A stretch of DNA of 9,742 nt from Syntrophomonadaceae bacterium (GCA_003558195.1 PWMM01000172.1:1-9742); one strand, 5' to 3'. Counted from the first letter of the stretch, positions 1 through 7,692 are shown. Program-made: numbers and translations. The notes: a model not told the origin generated them from the letters alone.

Positions 1-2
1 AT

Positions 3-419
3 TTATTCCCCAATTATTTTAACTAGAACCCTTTTATCTCGCTTGCCGTCAAATTCACCATAAAAGATCTGCTCCCAGGTGCCAAAATCCAAACTGCCCC
101 CGGTTACAGCTACCACCACTTCCCTACCCATCACTGAACGTTTAAGATGCGCATCGGCATTATCTTCAAAACCATTATGCCGATACTGCGAATGGGGCTT
201 CTCAGGGGCCAGTTTCTCCAACCAGACTTCCAGATCATGATGAAGCCCCGCTTCATCATCATTTATGAAAACGCTGGCCGTAATATGCATGGCATTACAC
301 AACAGCAGCCCTTCCTGGATCCCGCTCTCTTTAAGAACCTGCTGGACCTGGGGAGTAATGTTAATAAACGCTCTTCTTTCCCTGGTCTTAAACCAGAGTT
401 CTTTTTTAAAAGATTTCAC
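3..419 (-). CDS. yjbQ: YjbQ/UPF0047 family protein
   Basis: This 138-residue protein has the full length and pattern of the YjbQ (UPF0047) family. Visible family signatures are H45-I-T-A-S near the first strand, the N87-A-D-A-H91 motif, H81 before it, and G113-T-W-E-Q followed by an acidic E-F-D-G-x-R-D-x-R end. Family members are small soluble trimeric proteins; the E. coli member has weak thiamine-phosphate synthase activity, which is why databases call it a secondary thiamine-phosphate synthase. The true physiological role is uncertain. The start is GTG, chosen because GAGGAGG lies about 10 bases upstream. The stop TAA is at the window edge, so the gene is complete. It lies about 250 bases downstream of the potassium-channel gene on the same strand. 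Family call is firm, function is not. Confidence 0.9.
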   Translation of the reverse strand: MKSFKKELWFKTRERRAFINITPQVQQVLKESGIQEGLLLCNAMHITASVFINDDEAGLHHDLEVWLEKLAPEKPHSQYRHNGFEDNADAHLKRSVMGREVVVAVTGGSLDFGTWEQIFYGEFDGKRDKRVLVKIIGE

Positions 420-555
420 TTATATTGTACCTCCTCAATTATTATTTATGCGCTTTGTTATGATCAGAAATAACATAAATGATCACGGCACATATTAGCA
501 AAATAAGTTTCAACGCATTATTTTTTCGGTTCTCATTAATCACATTTTCGATCCT

Positions 556-585
556 GTAAAAATAAAAGCCGGTAAAACCATTACC
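556..585 (-). terminator. possible weak terminator after the channel gene
   Basis: Read on the minus strand, a short dyad GGTAA/TTACC with a five-base loop (571-585) is followed after three bases by a T-rich run (556-567). It lies about 85 bases past the stop of the potassium-channel gene. The stem is only five base pairs, so this is a weak candidate. No better hairpin was seen in the 420-668 gap, and I saw no small gene there. Confidence 0.25.
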
Positions 586-668
586 ATTAATGCTCAATAA
601 AACTTGCTTCCCCTGAAGATGGTTTGGTTAGCTTAAAAGTACATTGCCCATAATCATACAAGTTCCTT

Positions 669-1091
669 TTAGCTGTCGTTAGATGACTTTTTGATCCTAG
701 AGGATAACTCTTTTAGCTCATCTTGTGAAAGCTGATCCAGGTTACAAAGATCATGATAAAACTCTGAAGCAGTTTTGGATCCTTTAAGCTTTATTACCTC
801 CGACAAGTAGTAGACAATAACGCCTGTTATAACGGCAATCACTAATATTCCATAGACAGCAAGAATAATAGCTGTGATTCTTGCTAAAGGAGTGGTCACA
901 ACAATATCTCCAAAGCCGATTGTTGTAACCACTGCAAAACTGAACCAAATTGCATCTAAAAAACTGTTCACATTAGAGTCAGCTAGCCATATTATAATCG
1001 CAGCAATAAGAAAGAAAACCAGGAAACTCGATAAAACCTTTGACATACCGCTGGTTTTTAAAATGATCGAAAGTAGTTTTATTTTTCTCAT
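669..1091 (-). CDS. two-TM potassium channel (Ion_trans_2)
   Basis: This 140-residue protein is a minimal KcsA-like potassium channel subunit, expected to work as a tetramer in the cytoplasmic membrane. It has a first membrane helix at about residues 19-36, a re-entrant pore helix at about 43-55, the selectivity filter T56-T-I-G-F-G-D62, and a second helix at about 70-97. The filter matches the T-x-G-(Y/F)-G-D signature, with the GFG variant found in many prokaryotic channels. After the pore there is only a short charged cytoplasmic tail of about 40 residues; no RCK/TrkA-N domain is present in this gene. The ATG start is preceded by GGAAAGGAAG and overlaps the TGA stop of a 33-residue ORF by four bases, implying translational coupling. 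Gating ligand is unknown. Confidence 0.9.
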   Translation of the reverse strand: MRKIKLLSIILKTSGMSKVLSSFLVFFLIAAIIIWLADSNVNSFLDAIWFSFAVVTTIGFGDIVVTTPLARITAIILAVYGILVIAVITGVIVYYLSEVIKLKGSKTASEFYHDLCNLDQLSQDELKELSSRIKKSSNDS

Positions 1092-1189
1092 CCGTCTTCC
1101 TTTCCGGGTATAATAACTCCGAGCTGGTTAAGCAACAGAAATACTCCGGCAATTATTAACAGAACTCCACCCTTAAAAGATTTACTCAT
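1088..1189 (-). CDS. 33-residue single-span membrane protein
   Basis: This small ORF (start MSKSFKGG, end GKEDG) was found by reading the minus strand directly upstream of the channel gene. It has an ATG start, an AAGGAG ribosome binding site at good spacing, and a TGA that overlaps the channel ATG in an ATGA arrangement. Residues 8-28 form one hydrophobic segment with the pattern LLIIAGVFLLLNQLG. That pattern resembles the membrane segment of LiaI/LiaF-like (DUF5668) proteins, which typically read as GxxLIxxGxxFLLNNLG. It could be an accessory subunit of the channel or simply a leader that couples its translation. The site and overlap are seen directly; the LiaF likeness is recalled and the partner role is inferred. 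Confidence 0.6.
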   Translation of the reverse strand: MSKSFKGGVLLIIAGVFLLLNQLGVIIPGKEDG

Positions 1190-1241
1190 TACAATATGCT
1201 CCTTAACTTTTCTTGATCATATACAAGAAGAAACCGCCTGC

Positions 1242-1451
1242 TCAGTAACCGCCGATACTATCTAAAGAAAATACCAGGAATAAGGGTAAAAGAGATCCGG
1301 GAATTACCAGGCCGGCATTGTTGATAGCAACCCAAAACACGGCTATATATCCGCCGTACTTATCGAGGCATAACAAGAGAGCTGTTTGTTTTTCGATCCA
1401 ATTATTACCCCACCTTAAATTAGCCAGAAATAGCAACATATATGTTTGCAA
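1242..1451 (-). CDS. doubtful 69-residue membrane ORF
   Basis: This ORF starts at TTG with AAAGGTG seven bases upstream; an internal ATG at 1439 has no ribosome binding site. The second half (residues about 34-65) is hydrophobic and holds the string NNAGLVIPG followed by LLPLFLVF. That string loosely echoes both the LiaF-like membrane pattern and the NQLGVIIPG of the 33-residue protein downstream. It sits in the same-strand gap between the crotonase gene and that small gene. It has no recognisable family and may be a chance ORF or a decayed duplicate. Confidence 0.3.
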   Translation of the reverse strand: MQTYMLLFLANLRWGNNWIEKQTALLLCLDKYGGYIAVFWVAINNAGLVIPGSLLPLFLVFSLDSIGGY

Positions 1452-1493
1452 TTAAATGCACCTTTACTGTTTTACTTTGCTCATAACTATAAT

Positions 1494-2276
1494 TTACCGG
1501 CCCTTGAAATTAGCCTTGCGTCTTTCGATGAAAGACTGGACTCCTTCTATAGCGTCTTCACTTTTCATAATTGGTTGCAGGTCTGGAAGAAGCCTGGATA
1601 TAGCCATATCTGCCCCTTCCCTGCGGGTGATTCGCGCTGAACGTAAGGTGGCCTGCACGCCGAGCGGGGCCTGTTCGCAGATGGTTTCAGCCATTGAAAG
1701 AGCACGCTTAAATTGTTCTCCCGGTGCCGTTACCTCCTGGATCAAACCAATCCGGTATGCCTCTTCGGCTGATATTTCATCCCCAGTCAAGAGATAGCGC
1801 ATGGCATTACTCCAGCCCACTTCCTGCTGTAACCTGATCGTGGCGCCACCTACAGGGTAGATTCCCCTTTTCACTTCAATCTGGCCGAAGCGAGTGTTTG
1901 CTGAGGCTACCCGAATATCGGTTGCCAGCATCAGTTCCAATCCGACGGTATAGCAAATGCCCTGAACTGCCATGACCAGCGGTTTACAAAGAACCCTTTG
2001 CTGATCAAGGCCGAAAGGGTCGCAGGAATTCTCCGGAAGTGAGGGGAAAGAACCGCTGCTAAACACATCGATCCATTTAACCATATCCAGTCCAGAAGTA
2101 AAATGTTCACCGTGGGCAAATAAGAGGCCGCAGCGTAAATTTTTTTCGTGGTGGAGTTTGCCCAGTGCTGCTGCAAGTTCCAAGTACATGTCGAGATCAA
2201 AAGCGTTCATTTTTTCAGGGCGGTTTAAACCTATTAACAAGACATGATTTTTCTCCTCTAGCGTTACCTTAGGCAT
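1494..2276 (-). CDS. enoyl-CoA hydratase/isomerase (crotonase fold)
   Basis: This 260-residue protein has the normal length of a crotonase. It should act on an acyl-CoA thioester in the cytoplasm, most likely as a trans-2-enoyl-CoA hydratase. The N-terminal NRPEKMNAF motif (18-26), the first oxyanion-hole segment F59-T-S-G-L-D64, the second segment around G106 to G112, and the FGQIEVKRGIYP block (130-141) are all present. E114 and E134 lie 20 residues apart, exactly the spacing of the two catalytic glutamates (144 and 164) of rat mitochondrial enoyl-CoA hydratase, so hydratase chemistry is plausible. The ATG start is preceded by AAAGGAG. No other fatty-acid or butyrate-pathway gene is nearby, so the substrate cannot be assigned. 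Other crotonase-superfamily reactions remain possible. Confidence 0.9.
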   Translation of the reverse strand: MPKVTLEEKNHVLLIGLNRPEKMNAFDLDMYLELAAALGKLHHEKNLRCGLLFAHGEHFTSGLDMVKWIDVFSSGSFPSLPENSCDPFGLDQQRVLCKPLVMAVQGICYTVGLELMLATDIRVASANTRFGQIEVKRGIYPVGGATIRLQQEVGWSNAMRYLLTGDEISAEEAYRIGLIQEVTAPGEQFKRALSMAETICEQAPLGVQATLRSARITRREGADMAISRLLPDLQPIMKSEDAIEGVQSFIERRKANFKGR

Positions 2277-2324
2277 GATCTAACTCCTTTATTGTCAAAA
2301 AGATTTAGCAGCAAACTTGAAATG

Positions 2325-2330
2325 ATTATA
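2325..2330 (-). promoter_or_regulatory. extended -10 promoter of the crotonase gene
   Basis: On the minus strand a perfect TATAAT is preceded by TGA, giving an extended -10 (TGnTATAAT). The -35 at 17-base spacing is poor (TACATA at 2348-2353), which an extended -10 can tolerate. Predicted start of transcription is near 2318, giving a leader of about 40 bases. Confidence 0.55.
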
Positions 2331-2384
2331 TCACCACTAAAGATTTTTATGTATCCTGCTGAAGCAAACGATAACCTCAAGCAA

Positions 2385-2413
2385 TTGCAGGGTTGCCTTT
2401 TGTCTGGTAAAAT
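2385..2413 (+). promoter_or_regulatory. promoter of the four-TM protein gene
   Basis: TTGCAG (2385-2390) and TAAAAT (2408-2413) are separated by exactly 17 bases, and a TGG just before the -10 makes it an extended -10 element. Transcription would start near 2420 and leave a leader of about 50 bases before the ATG at 2471. Confidence 0.45.
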
Positions 2414-2470
2414 CATCTCAATCTTATCTAACTTCAGGACATTTGCGTTTTATTGACAGGAGGAGGAACG

Positions 2471-2833
2471 ATGAGATATAAAGCTTCTGCCATTTTTTCT
2501 ATGGTTGTTGGCATATCTATGATATTAATGTGGATGATGTTCTACTTTACTGGCTCAATACCTGAACTGGAAAGTGAACCAGCAAGAATCGCAATGCACC
2601 TATTGGCTGAGTTTGTCACTGCCTTAGCCCTGATAATAGCTGGATGGGGCCTTTTGCGGGCTAAAGCCTGGGCAGTAAATATTTACCTGCTCGCCACTGG
2701 AGCCCTTCTGTATACTTTGATCCAAAGCCCCGGCTACTTTGTGCAAACTGGAGAAACAGGTTTCGTTATAATGTTCACAGCATTAATTATCATGGCTCTT
2801 TTCTTCCTTCTTAAGGTACTAAAACAGGAATAA
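2471..2833 (+). CDS. four-TM membrane protein, function unknown
   Basis: This 120-residue integral membrane protein has four predicted spans at about residues 9-27, 41-62, 67-86 and 97-115. Polar residues are few: an acidic loop (ELESEPAR, 32-39) after span 1 and a short basic stretch between spans 2 and 3. I do not recognise the family. The ATG at 2471 is chosen over an in-frame TTG at 2453 because AGGAGGAGG lies just before it and the TTG would be upstream of that site. It is transcribed alone, divergently from the crotonase gene, with a candidate promoter at 2385-2413. No terminator hairpin was obvious after the stop. Confidence 0.75.
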   Translation: MRYKASAIFSMVVGISMILMWMMFYFTGSIPELESEPARIAMHLLAEFVTALALIIAGWGLLRAKAWAVNIYLLATGALLYTLIQSPGYFVQTGETGFVIMFTALIIMALFFLLKVLKQE

Positions 2834-2877
2834 GATATTAACCTAAATCACTTTCGATAAGATCTTTAAGATAGGTA

Positions 2878-3293
2878 AAAGCCCTCATCATAGGAACATG
2901 GAATCGCTACCGACTCCAACAATCAGTTTTTTGAATTGATTTCTGAACAGAGGTTTGATGTTCCCCGGAATCAGAACATGGTAGTTATTATAAATGCCGG
3001 TTTTCCGGAAGCTGGCCATAATGAAACTACACTTGCTATCTGTGAAAATTTTGCCCGTGATCTTAATTTGCAGTGAGCAAGCAAGCTGCTAACCTGAAAA
3101 GACGGCAGGACTCAAAAGCTATCCAGCATTGCTTGAGCATACGGTTTAAGCAATGAAAATGCCCACAACTCCATTTATACCTAACTGGCTTTACCGCTTA
3201 ATTGGCAATATCGGCTGGAAAATGCAGGCCAGAAAATTCGATTTGGTTATAAAAATCATCAGCAAACCGGATTGCTCACAATATAACAAGTAA
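2878..3293 (+). pseudogene. decayed NADPH-FMN-reductase/flavodoxin-like gene
   Basis: Pieces of one protein appear in different frames of the plus strand. One (2894-3076) reads FFELISEQRF and then VVIINAGFPEAGHNETTLAI, and ends LNLQ-stop. A second (3153-3293) reads IPNWLYRLIGNIGW and KMQARKF before TAA. From memory, these match the middle (xVAIVNSGFPEAHHN) and C-terminal (IPxWLYRxxGNxGWKxQAK) conserved segments of a flavodoxin-fold NAD(P)H-dependent oxidoreductase family. The stretch between them has lost its frame, and the usual GGxxLGGGG segment is missing. Upstream, KALIIGT (from 2878) may be the N-terminal strand joined by an internal deletion. No intact start or ribosome binding site remains. 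The remainder of 2834-3351 holds no other gene that I can see. Confidence 0.7.
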
Positions 3294-3351
3294 GAAAAGC
3301 CCCTACACGGTAAATCAGCCACAGACAATCTGACCCTTAAAAAGTATAAGC

Positions 3352-4614
3352 TTAATTAAAGCGTAATGCTTCTGCAGGATCAAGACGTGCTGCTTTTATC
3401 GCTGGAAGAACACCGGCAAGGCTTCCCGTTATAGCAGTTAAAACAACAGTTATTAGTAATGCAGTAATTTCCCAGCTGCCGGAAAGCATAATCCCGGTTA
3501 GAGCCGGTGATATCTTGTGAGCAACTGCCAATCCTAAATGATATCCCGTTATCCCGGCAATAAAACCGACCAACAAAGCTTCTGCGATTATTATTGTAAG
3601 AATATCTTTAGCGCGGAAGCCAATTGCCCTGAATATACCAATTTCACGGGTTCTTTCTTTTACCGATGCAAAAATGGTCAGCAAAGCTGTGAAAAAGCTT
3701 GCGCTGACTATTAAACTGCCAGAAAATGCCCCGAACCGGCCAATTGTGTTTAATAGCTCATTTCGTCGCATTACAGCCTGTTTCACACCGGTAACTTTTG
3801 CATGGGGAAGCGCATTTTCCAACTGGGCAATTAACAAACTTTCATCAATTTTGCTTAAATCAGCTGTTAACTCGATCATAGTCAGCTCACCCGGCCTGTC
3901 CAGCAAGTCCTGAACTTCACCCAGGGGCACAAAAAGCTGGCTATCTTCCGAGTATCCAGTCTCCTCAAAGACTGCGATCAGATTATATTCCTTTCCTCCA
4001 AGTTCCAAGCTATCATGTTCCGAGATTCCCAGCTCCTCTGCCATAACTCCACCAATTATAGCTTCATCATTACCCAGAACAGGCACATCTACCATCCGAT
4101 CTAGAATCAGCGCTTCGTAGTCCATCTCCATCATCTCAACCTGCCCATCGTAAGAAGTTTCTTCAACAGGTTTATCGATTTTTTTACCGGAATCATTGAA
4201 ACGCAACCAGGGCTTCACAGCAAGTTCCCCGGGAAGATCAACCCCCATTAAAACAATGGTTTGATCTTCGCTAGAAACAGTTCCAATCAATTTTGGCGCT
4301 ACAGCAATTATCATATCCCTGTCCGGGATAGTGTCAATAGCATCAAGGTCTGCTTCGGTCAGGGTAACTGAATCAAAAACTAGTTCCGGTATCGTGATAC
4401 CACCATATTGAAAAGTTAGCCCTCCCCTGTCTGCGGTTATAACGATATTAGCTCCAACATCAGCCAGCTGCTCACTTATCTCGTCCTGCATAGTCGAAAT
4501 AATAATCAGAATTGCAACCACCGCTGCTGAAGCTAATACCAGGCTGGTAAAAATAAAAAAACCTTTGCTTTTTCTTCTGTTCAAATTATATAAAGCAATC
4601 TGGAGCAGGCTCAT
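3352..4614 (-). CDS. MacB/FtsX-type ABC permease, second copy
   Basis: This 420-residue protein has the MacB/FtsX permease layout. There is one N-terminal helix (about 20-42), a large extracytoplasmic domain (about 43-295), and three C-terminal helices (about 297-318, 340-366, 382-406). Conserved family segments are ERTREIGIFRAIGFR (320-334), the likely coupling region to the ATPase, and the terminal AARLDPAEALRF. It is a paralogue of the permease encoded upstream and should pair with it around the ATPase dimer. It carries an extra stretch of about 20 residues at 140-175, rich in acidic residues and methionine (VEMMEMDYE). It lacks the CxxC found in its partner. The ATG overlaps the ATPase stop by four bases (ATGA) and has only a weak ribosome binding site, so coupled translation is likely. 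It is the last gene of the operon. Confidence 0.88.
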   Translation of the reverse strand: MSLLQIALYNLNRRKSKGFFIFTSLVLASAAVVAILIIISTMQDEISEQLADVGANIVITADRGGLTFQYGGITIPELVFDSVTLTEADLDAIDTIPDRDMIIAVAPKLIGTVSSEDQTIVLMGVDLPGELAVKPWLRFNDSGKKIDKPVEETSYDGQVEMMEMDYEALILDRMVDVPVLGNDEAIIGGVMAEELGISEHDSLELGGKEYNLIAVFEETGYSEDSQLFVPLGEVQDLLDRPGELTMIELTADLSKIDESLLIAQLENALPHAKVTGVKQAVMRRNELLNTIGRFGAFSGSLIVSASFFTALLTIFASVKERTREIGIFRAIGFRAKDILTIIIAEALLVGFIAGITGYHLGLAVAHKISPALTGIMLSGSWEITALLITVVLTAITGSLAGVLPAIKAARLDPAEALRFN

Positions 4615-5354
4615 CTAAGTTCACCAGCACTTTCTCTAAACTCAATTTCATTGCCAGCTACAACCGCCAGGCTGTCGGTATCACTAACGATCACACCATC
4701 CTGCATGGCGATAGTACGTTTCATATATTTAGTATTTTCAGGATTGTGGGTAACCATTAGTATAGTCAGACCACTTTTATTTAAACTGCTGAACAGCTTC
4801 ATAATATCTTGAGCAGTCGTGGTATCGAGATTACCGGTTGGTTCATCGGCAAGCATTAACGGTGGAGCATTAACTATCGCCCTGGCAATGGCTACTCTTT
4901 CCTGCTCTCCACCTGAAAGCTGGTTAGGCAGTCGGTTACATTTCCTTTCCATCCCTACACGTTCTAAAGCTTGCATCGCCATTTCCCGCTTTTTCCTGGC
5001 CGGGTAACGAGTTGTCGTTAGTGGAAGCATCGTATTCTGTACTGCGGTTAAATATGGGATTAACTGAAAATGCTGGAAAACAAACCCTAAGTATTCCCGG
5101 CGAAAGTCTGCCCTTCGCTCACGATTTAAACAGTAGAGATCAATCCCATCGATAATTACTTTGCCTTCATTGGGCAGGTTTAAACCCCCGATAATACTTA
5201 GCAAAGTGCTTTTTCCCGAACCAGATGGCCCCATAACCGCAACCGCTTCTCCAGGTGGTACTGTCAACGATAAGTTGCGGAGAACTTCAACTTCAGCTTC
5301 TCCTGTTTTATATATCTTTTTAACCTGCTCGAGTTTTATCAATAAGTCTGCCAT
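4611..5354 (-). CDS. ABC transporter ATPase, LolD/MacB type
   Basis: This 247-residue nucleotide-binding subunit has every expected motif: Walker A G42-PSGSGKST, Q-loop Q94, signature LSGGE (146-150), Walker B LMLADE (166-171) with catalytic E171, D-loop N175-L-D, and switch H203. The EPTGNLD string and overall length place it in the LolD/MacB/FtsE-like group, which drives mechanotransmission permeases rather than classical importers. A tail of about 25 residues follows the core, with no recognised domain. The ATG has GGAGG five bases before it. It lies nine bases after one permease gene and overlaps the next by four, so the three form a single transporter. Substrate cannot be read from this subunit. 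Confidence 0.95.
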   Translation of the reverse strand: MADLLIKLEQVKKIYKTGEAEVEVLRNLSLTVPPGEAVAVMGPSGSGKSTLLSIIGGLNLPNEGKVIIDGIDLYCLNRERRADFRREYLGFVFQHFQLIPYLTAVQNTMLPLTTTRYPARKKREMAMQALERVGMERKCNRLPNQLSGGEQERVAIARAIVNAPPLMLADEPTGNLDTTTAQDIMKLFSSLNKSGLTILMVTHNPENTKYMKRTIAMQDGVIVSDTDSLAVVAGNEIEFRESAGELR

Positions 5355-5363
5355 AATTTCCTC

Positions 5364-6563
5364 CTAAATAAATCGCAACGCTTCAACCGGATCCAGTTTG
5401 GACGCCCGGTAAGCTGGATAAATCGCTGCCAGTAAAGCAACGGTGGTAGAAAAAATCAGCACAGGTAAAAACAAGTCGGTTTGCCAGGCTAATTCAATAC
5501 TTTCACCTGAGAGGTAACTACCAAAGTTACGAGCGATCAAGTGCCCGCTAAGATAACCGGCAATTCCTCCAAGCAATCCGGCTACACCTGCTTCCAGTAG
5601 AATTATCTGCATAACATGGCTACCCCTGAAGCCAATAGCCCTGAATATACCAATTTCACGGGTTCTTTCATGGATTGAGCCCATCATTGAAGTGAGAACT
5701 AAAAGCATGGCCACCACCAGGATGACTCCTGTAAGCAAAAAGGAAAAAAGAGAAAACCGATCAATCGTCTCTTCCCTCAGAAGAGCTGCCTGACGCAAAG
5801 CGGTGACACGTCCATTGGGCAAAGCTTCTGTTAGCTGGGCTGCAAGTTCTTCGACAGGACATTCATTACAGTAAGCTGATATCTCAATCATCGATATCTC
5901 ACCCGGCCTGTTTAAAAGACCCTGAACCGTGGAAAGCTTACCTATCAGCAGACCGTCTTCAACTGAACCAAGCCGATTTAAGATACCGGCAACCTGAAAT
6001 GTTGAACCATTTACATCAACTAAATCCCCCGCTTTTAGATTTAAAACCCTGGCTGCATCAGAGCCTACAATGAGACCCTTTTCAGGCAGATCCAGCAAAG
6101 CAAGGTCACCTGGATTTAACCCAGGTTCTATCCCTTCCTGTTCGCTCAATGTGAACCAGGGTTTCATCATAAATTCTCGCCGAGGTTCAACCCCAACCAT
6201 GATTATTCCCACATCATTTACATTAACAGCAGCAACAATTTTCGGTGATACTATGTTTATACTCCTGTAATCTGGTATGGTACTGATCTTTTCCAGGTCT
6301 GCTTCGCTTAGCTGATCCAGATCTATTGCTGTATTGGCAACCTCCGTCCCTCCATAACTGATTTCCATCCCTTCAGCCTGGGGAACAATTACCAGGTTGG
6401 AACCAAACTCATCAATTTGATCTCCAAGTGTAAGACGCATTGAATCAACAACCAGAAAAAGAGTTACAGTTATAGCCGTGCTGACTAGTAGAACTGTCAC
6501 ATTAAATAGAATGCGACTTTTGCGCCTCCACATATTATTGAACGCGATAGAATAAAGGTTCAT
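5364..6563 (-). CDS. MacB/FtsX-type ABC permease, CxxC-bearing copy
   Basis: This 399-residue permease has one N-terminal helix (about 18-40), an extracytoplasmic MacB-like domain (41-270), and three C-terminal helices (about 272-294, 317-342, 363-385). Family blocks ERTREIGIFRAIGFR (299-313) and SKLDPVEALRF at the end match those of the second permease. The extracytoplasmic domain contains C232-N-E-C235, which the paralogue lacks; a surface CxxC could bind a metal or exchange disulfides with the neighbouring Cys-rich proteins. I chose the ATG at 6563, with TGAGG seven to eight bases upstream, over the TTG at 6569, which sits too close to that site. It follows the small Cys-Cys protein by 26 bases. 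Confidence 0.9.
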   Translation of the reverse strand: MNLYSIAFNNMWRRKSRILFNVTVLLVSTAITVTLFLVVDSMRLTLGDQIDEFGSNLVIVPQAEGMEISYGGTEVANTAIDLDQLSEADLEKISTIPDYRSINIVSPKIVAAVNVNDVGIIMVGVEPRREFMMKPWFTLSEQEGIEPGLNPGDLALLDLPEKGLIVGSDAARVLNLKAGDLVDVNGSTFQVAGILNRLGSVEDGLLIGKLSTVQGLLNRPGEISMIEISAYCNECPVEELAAQLTEALPNGRVTALRQAALLREETIDRFSLFSFLLTGVILVVAMLLVLTSMMGSIHERTREIGIFRAIGFRGSHVMQIILLEAGVAGLLGGIAGYLSGHLIARNFGSYLSGESIELAWQTDLFLPVLIFSTTVALLAAIYPAYRASKLDPVEALRFI

Positions 6564-6589
6564 TTTCAAAACCTCAGATCTGATTATTT

Positions 6590-7006
6590 TTATGGTGTAA
6601 TATCAATATACTCTGAATCCAGATAAGAGTAACGTTTTATAAGTTCTCCGTCGCGCATAAGGCTAATCTCCTGGTGACAACCAAAATCATCTACTAAAGC
6701 CTGGATTCCGGTTATATCTCCACCACCTTCACGATAATATTCAACTGCGCCCCTGGCCAGTGCCTCATCACCCCCGGATTGCAAAGCGCCAACGCTGCAG
6801 CAACTTCCACTAGTTGCTATCGGGAAGCTTCCCCCTGTGCTTTCAGCTGTTCCGTCTGAGCGTGCAGTTATAGTGCTATTGATGAAGATAAACACCAGCA
6901 ACACGGTTATTAGCAGCGAAACTATAAGCATCAATTTGCCAGTCATGTTCTCCCTGTTTGCTGTACTACTGCTGCCTTCGCTCCCAAAATTCTTGTTTTC
7001 TGTCAT
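6590..7006 (-). CDS. membrane-anchored small Cys-Cys protein, function unknown
   Basis: This 138-residue protein has a polar N-terminus (1-22), one membrane helix (about 23-43), a Gly/Ser/Thr-rich linker, then a small domain with C69-C70 and C110 in the context FGCHQEI. The end reads GELIKRYSYLDSEYID and looks like a beta hairpin. The Cys pair plus Cys-His suggests a metal or thiol site facing outside the membrane, but I cannot name the family. The ATG at 7006 is chosen because GGGAGGG lies seven bases before it; longer readings starting at 7048 would overlap the upstream gene and skip this site. It sits between the DUF2318 gene and the first permease, so a job in the same system is likely by context. 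Confidence 0.75.
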   Translation of the reverse strand: MTENKNFGSEGSSSTANRENMTGKLMLIVSLLITVLLVFIFINSTITARSDGTAESTGGSFPIATSGSCCSVGALQSGGDEALARGAVEYYREGGGDITGIQALVDDFGCHQEISLMRDGELIKRYSYLDSEYIDITP

Positions 7007-7026
7007 TATCATACCCTCCCTTATTT

Positions 7027-7632
7027 TTAGTAAACCCTCTTTTCCCATTGTAAAATATCCTGCAGGCTAACTCTGACCATGCCATCTTCTAGCACCGATT
7101 CCATATAGACCGGTGGAAATGAACCACAGGCAACCGATCCTGATAAAAACTCATGGCTTTCAATTGTATATGTAGTCCGGCAGTTATCGCAGACCAATGT
7201 TTCACCAGCCAGGGAAAAGTAGCGACCCTGGCAAGGTTCACACATACTACTGCCGGTAAAAACTCTTCCACTCGGTGTAATGTAAGCCATCATTGGCACC
7301 ATAAAACCATCCTTATTCTCAACTTCAAAGTAAACGATATCTGCTTCTTCAAGCACATCTAAGGGTATACTTGCCCATTCCTGGTCAACAACTGCTTCAA
7401 CTCTGGTCATTGAAACAACCTGCCCCATATATGAACGTGTATTGGCCAGCGGTTCGCCAAAAGGTGAATCTGCAACCTCATTGTCATCACTGCCTGTAAA
7501 TACGAGCAGGGCAATAACAGCCACTACCAGAAGGGCAGCAACAGCAGCAAACAAGGACAGCTTGCTTTTTCCCTTCCCTGTAAATTGTTCACGCTTACTG
7601 CTGGTTAAAAATTTATCCTTTTTTATAGTCAC
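7027..7632 (-). CDS. DUF2318 family Cys-rich membrane-anchored protein
   Basis: This 201-residue protein has a basic N-terminal tail, one membrane helix (about 26-46), and an extracytoplasmic domain. That domain carries C131-E-P-C134, C148-D-N-C151 and C169, the CxxC...CxxC...C layout of DUF2318, annotated in databases as an Fe-S-containing protein. In Campylobacter and other bacteria, DUF2318 proteins are encoded beside two MacB-like permeases and an ATPase in P19/FTR1 iron-uptake loci, the same neighbours as here. The inferred role is binding or redox handling of a metal outside the membrane. The GTG start is preceded by GGAGG about ten bases away. A 17-bp dyad stands just before the ribosome binding site. 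No FTR1 or P19 gene is in this window, so the iron link rests on context only. Confidence 0.85.
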   Translation of the reverse strand: MTIKKDKFLTSSKREQFTGKGKSKLSLFAAVAALLVVAVIALLVFTGSDDNEVADSPFGEPLANTRSYMGQVVSMTRVEAVVDQEWASIPLDVLEEADIVYFEVENKDGFMVPMMAYITPSGRVFTGSSMCEPCQGRYFSLAGETLVCDNCRTTYTIESHEFLSGSVACGSFPPVYMESVLEDGMVRVSLQDILQWEKRVY

Positions 7633-7652
7633 TGATCAGCATCCTCCATTTC

Positions 7653-7669
7653 TACTACCTGATGTAGTA
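7653..7669. promoter_or_regulatory. candidate BlaI-type operator before the DUF2318 gene
   Basis: TACTAC and GTAGTA form a perfect six-base inverted repeat with a five-base spacer. It lies six bases upstream of the GGAGG of the DUF2318 gene, in the 60-base gap after the M56 gene. The right arm and following TTTA match those of the dyad at 9151-9167, where only one arm base differs. TAC/GTA-type dyads are typical operators of BlaI/MecI repressors. No convincing -35/-10 pair was found here, so it may act on an unseen promoter or as a block inside the operon. Confidence 0.55.
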
Positions 7670-7692
7670 TTTAAATGCAAAAAATTTATTAC

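Noticed and set aside
147..473. 108-residue plus-strand frame
   Set aside because: It is antisense to the YjbQ gene, has no ribosome binding site and resembles no protein I know.
1931..2200. 89-residue minus-strand frame
   Set aside because: It lies wholly inside the crotonase gene in another frame, and the crotonase motifs are unambiguous.
2293..2298. Perfect TTGACA on the minus strand before the crotonase gene
   Set aside because: It is only about 17 bases from the ATG, so no -10 could fit before the ribosome binding site.
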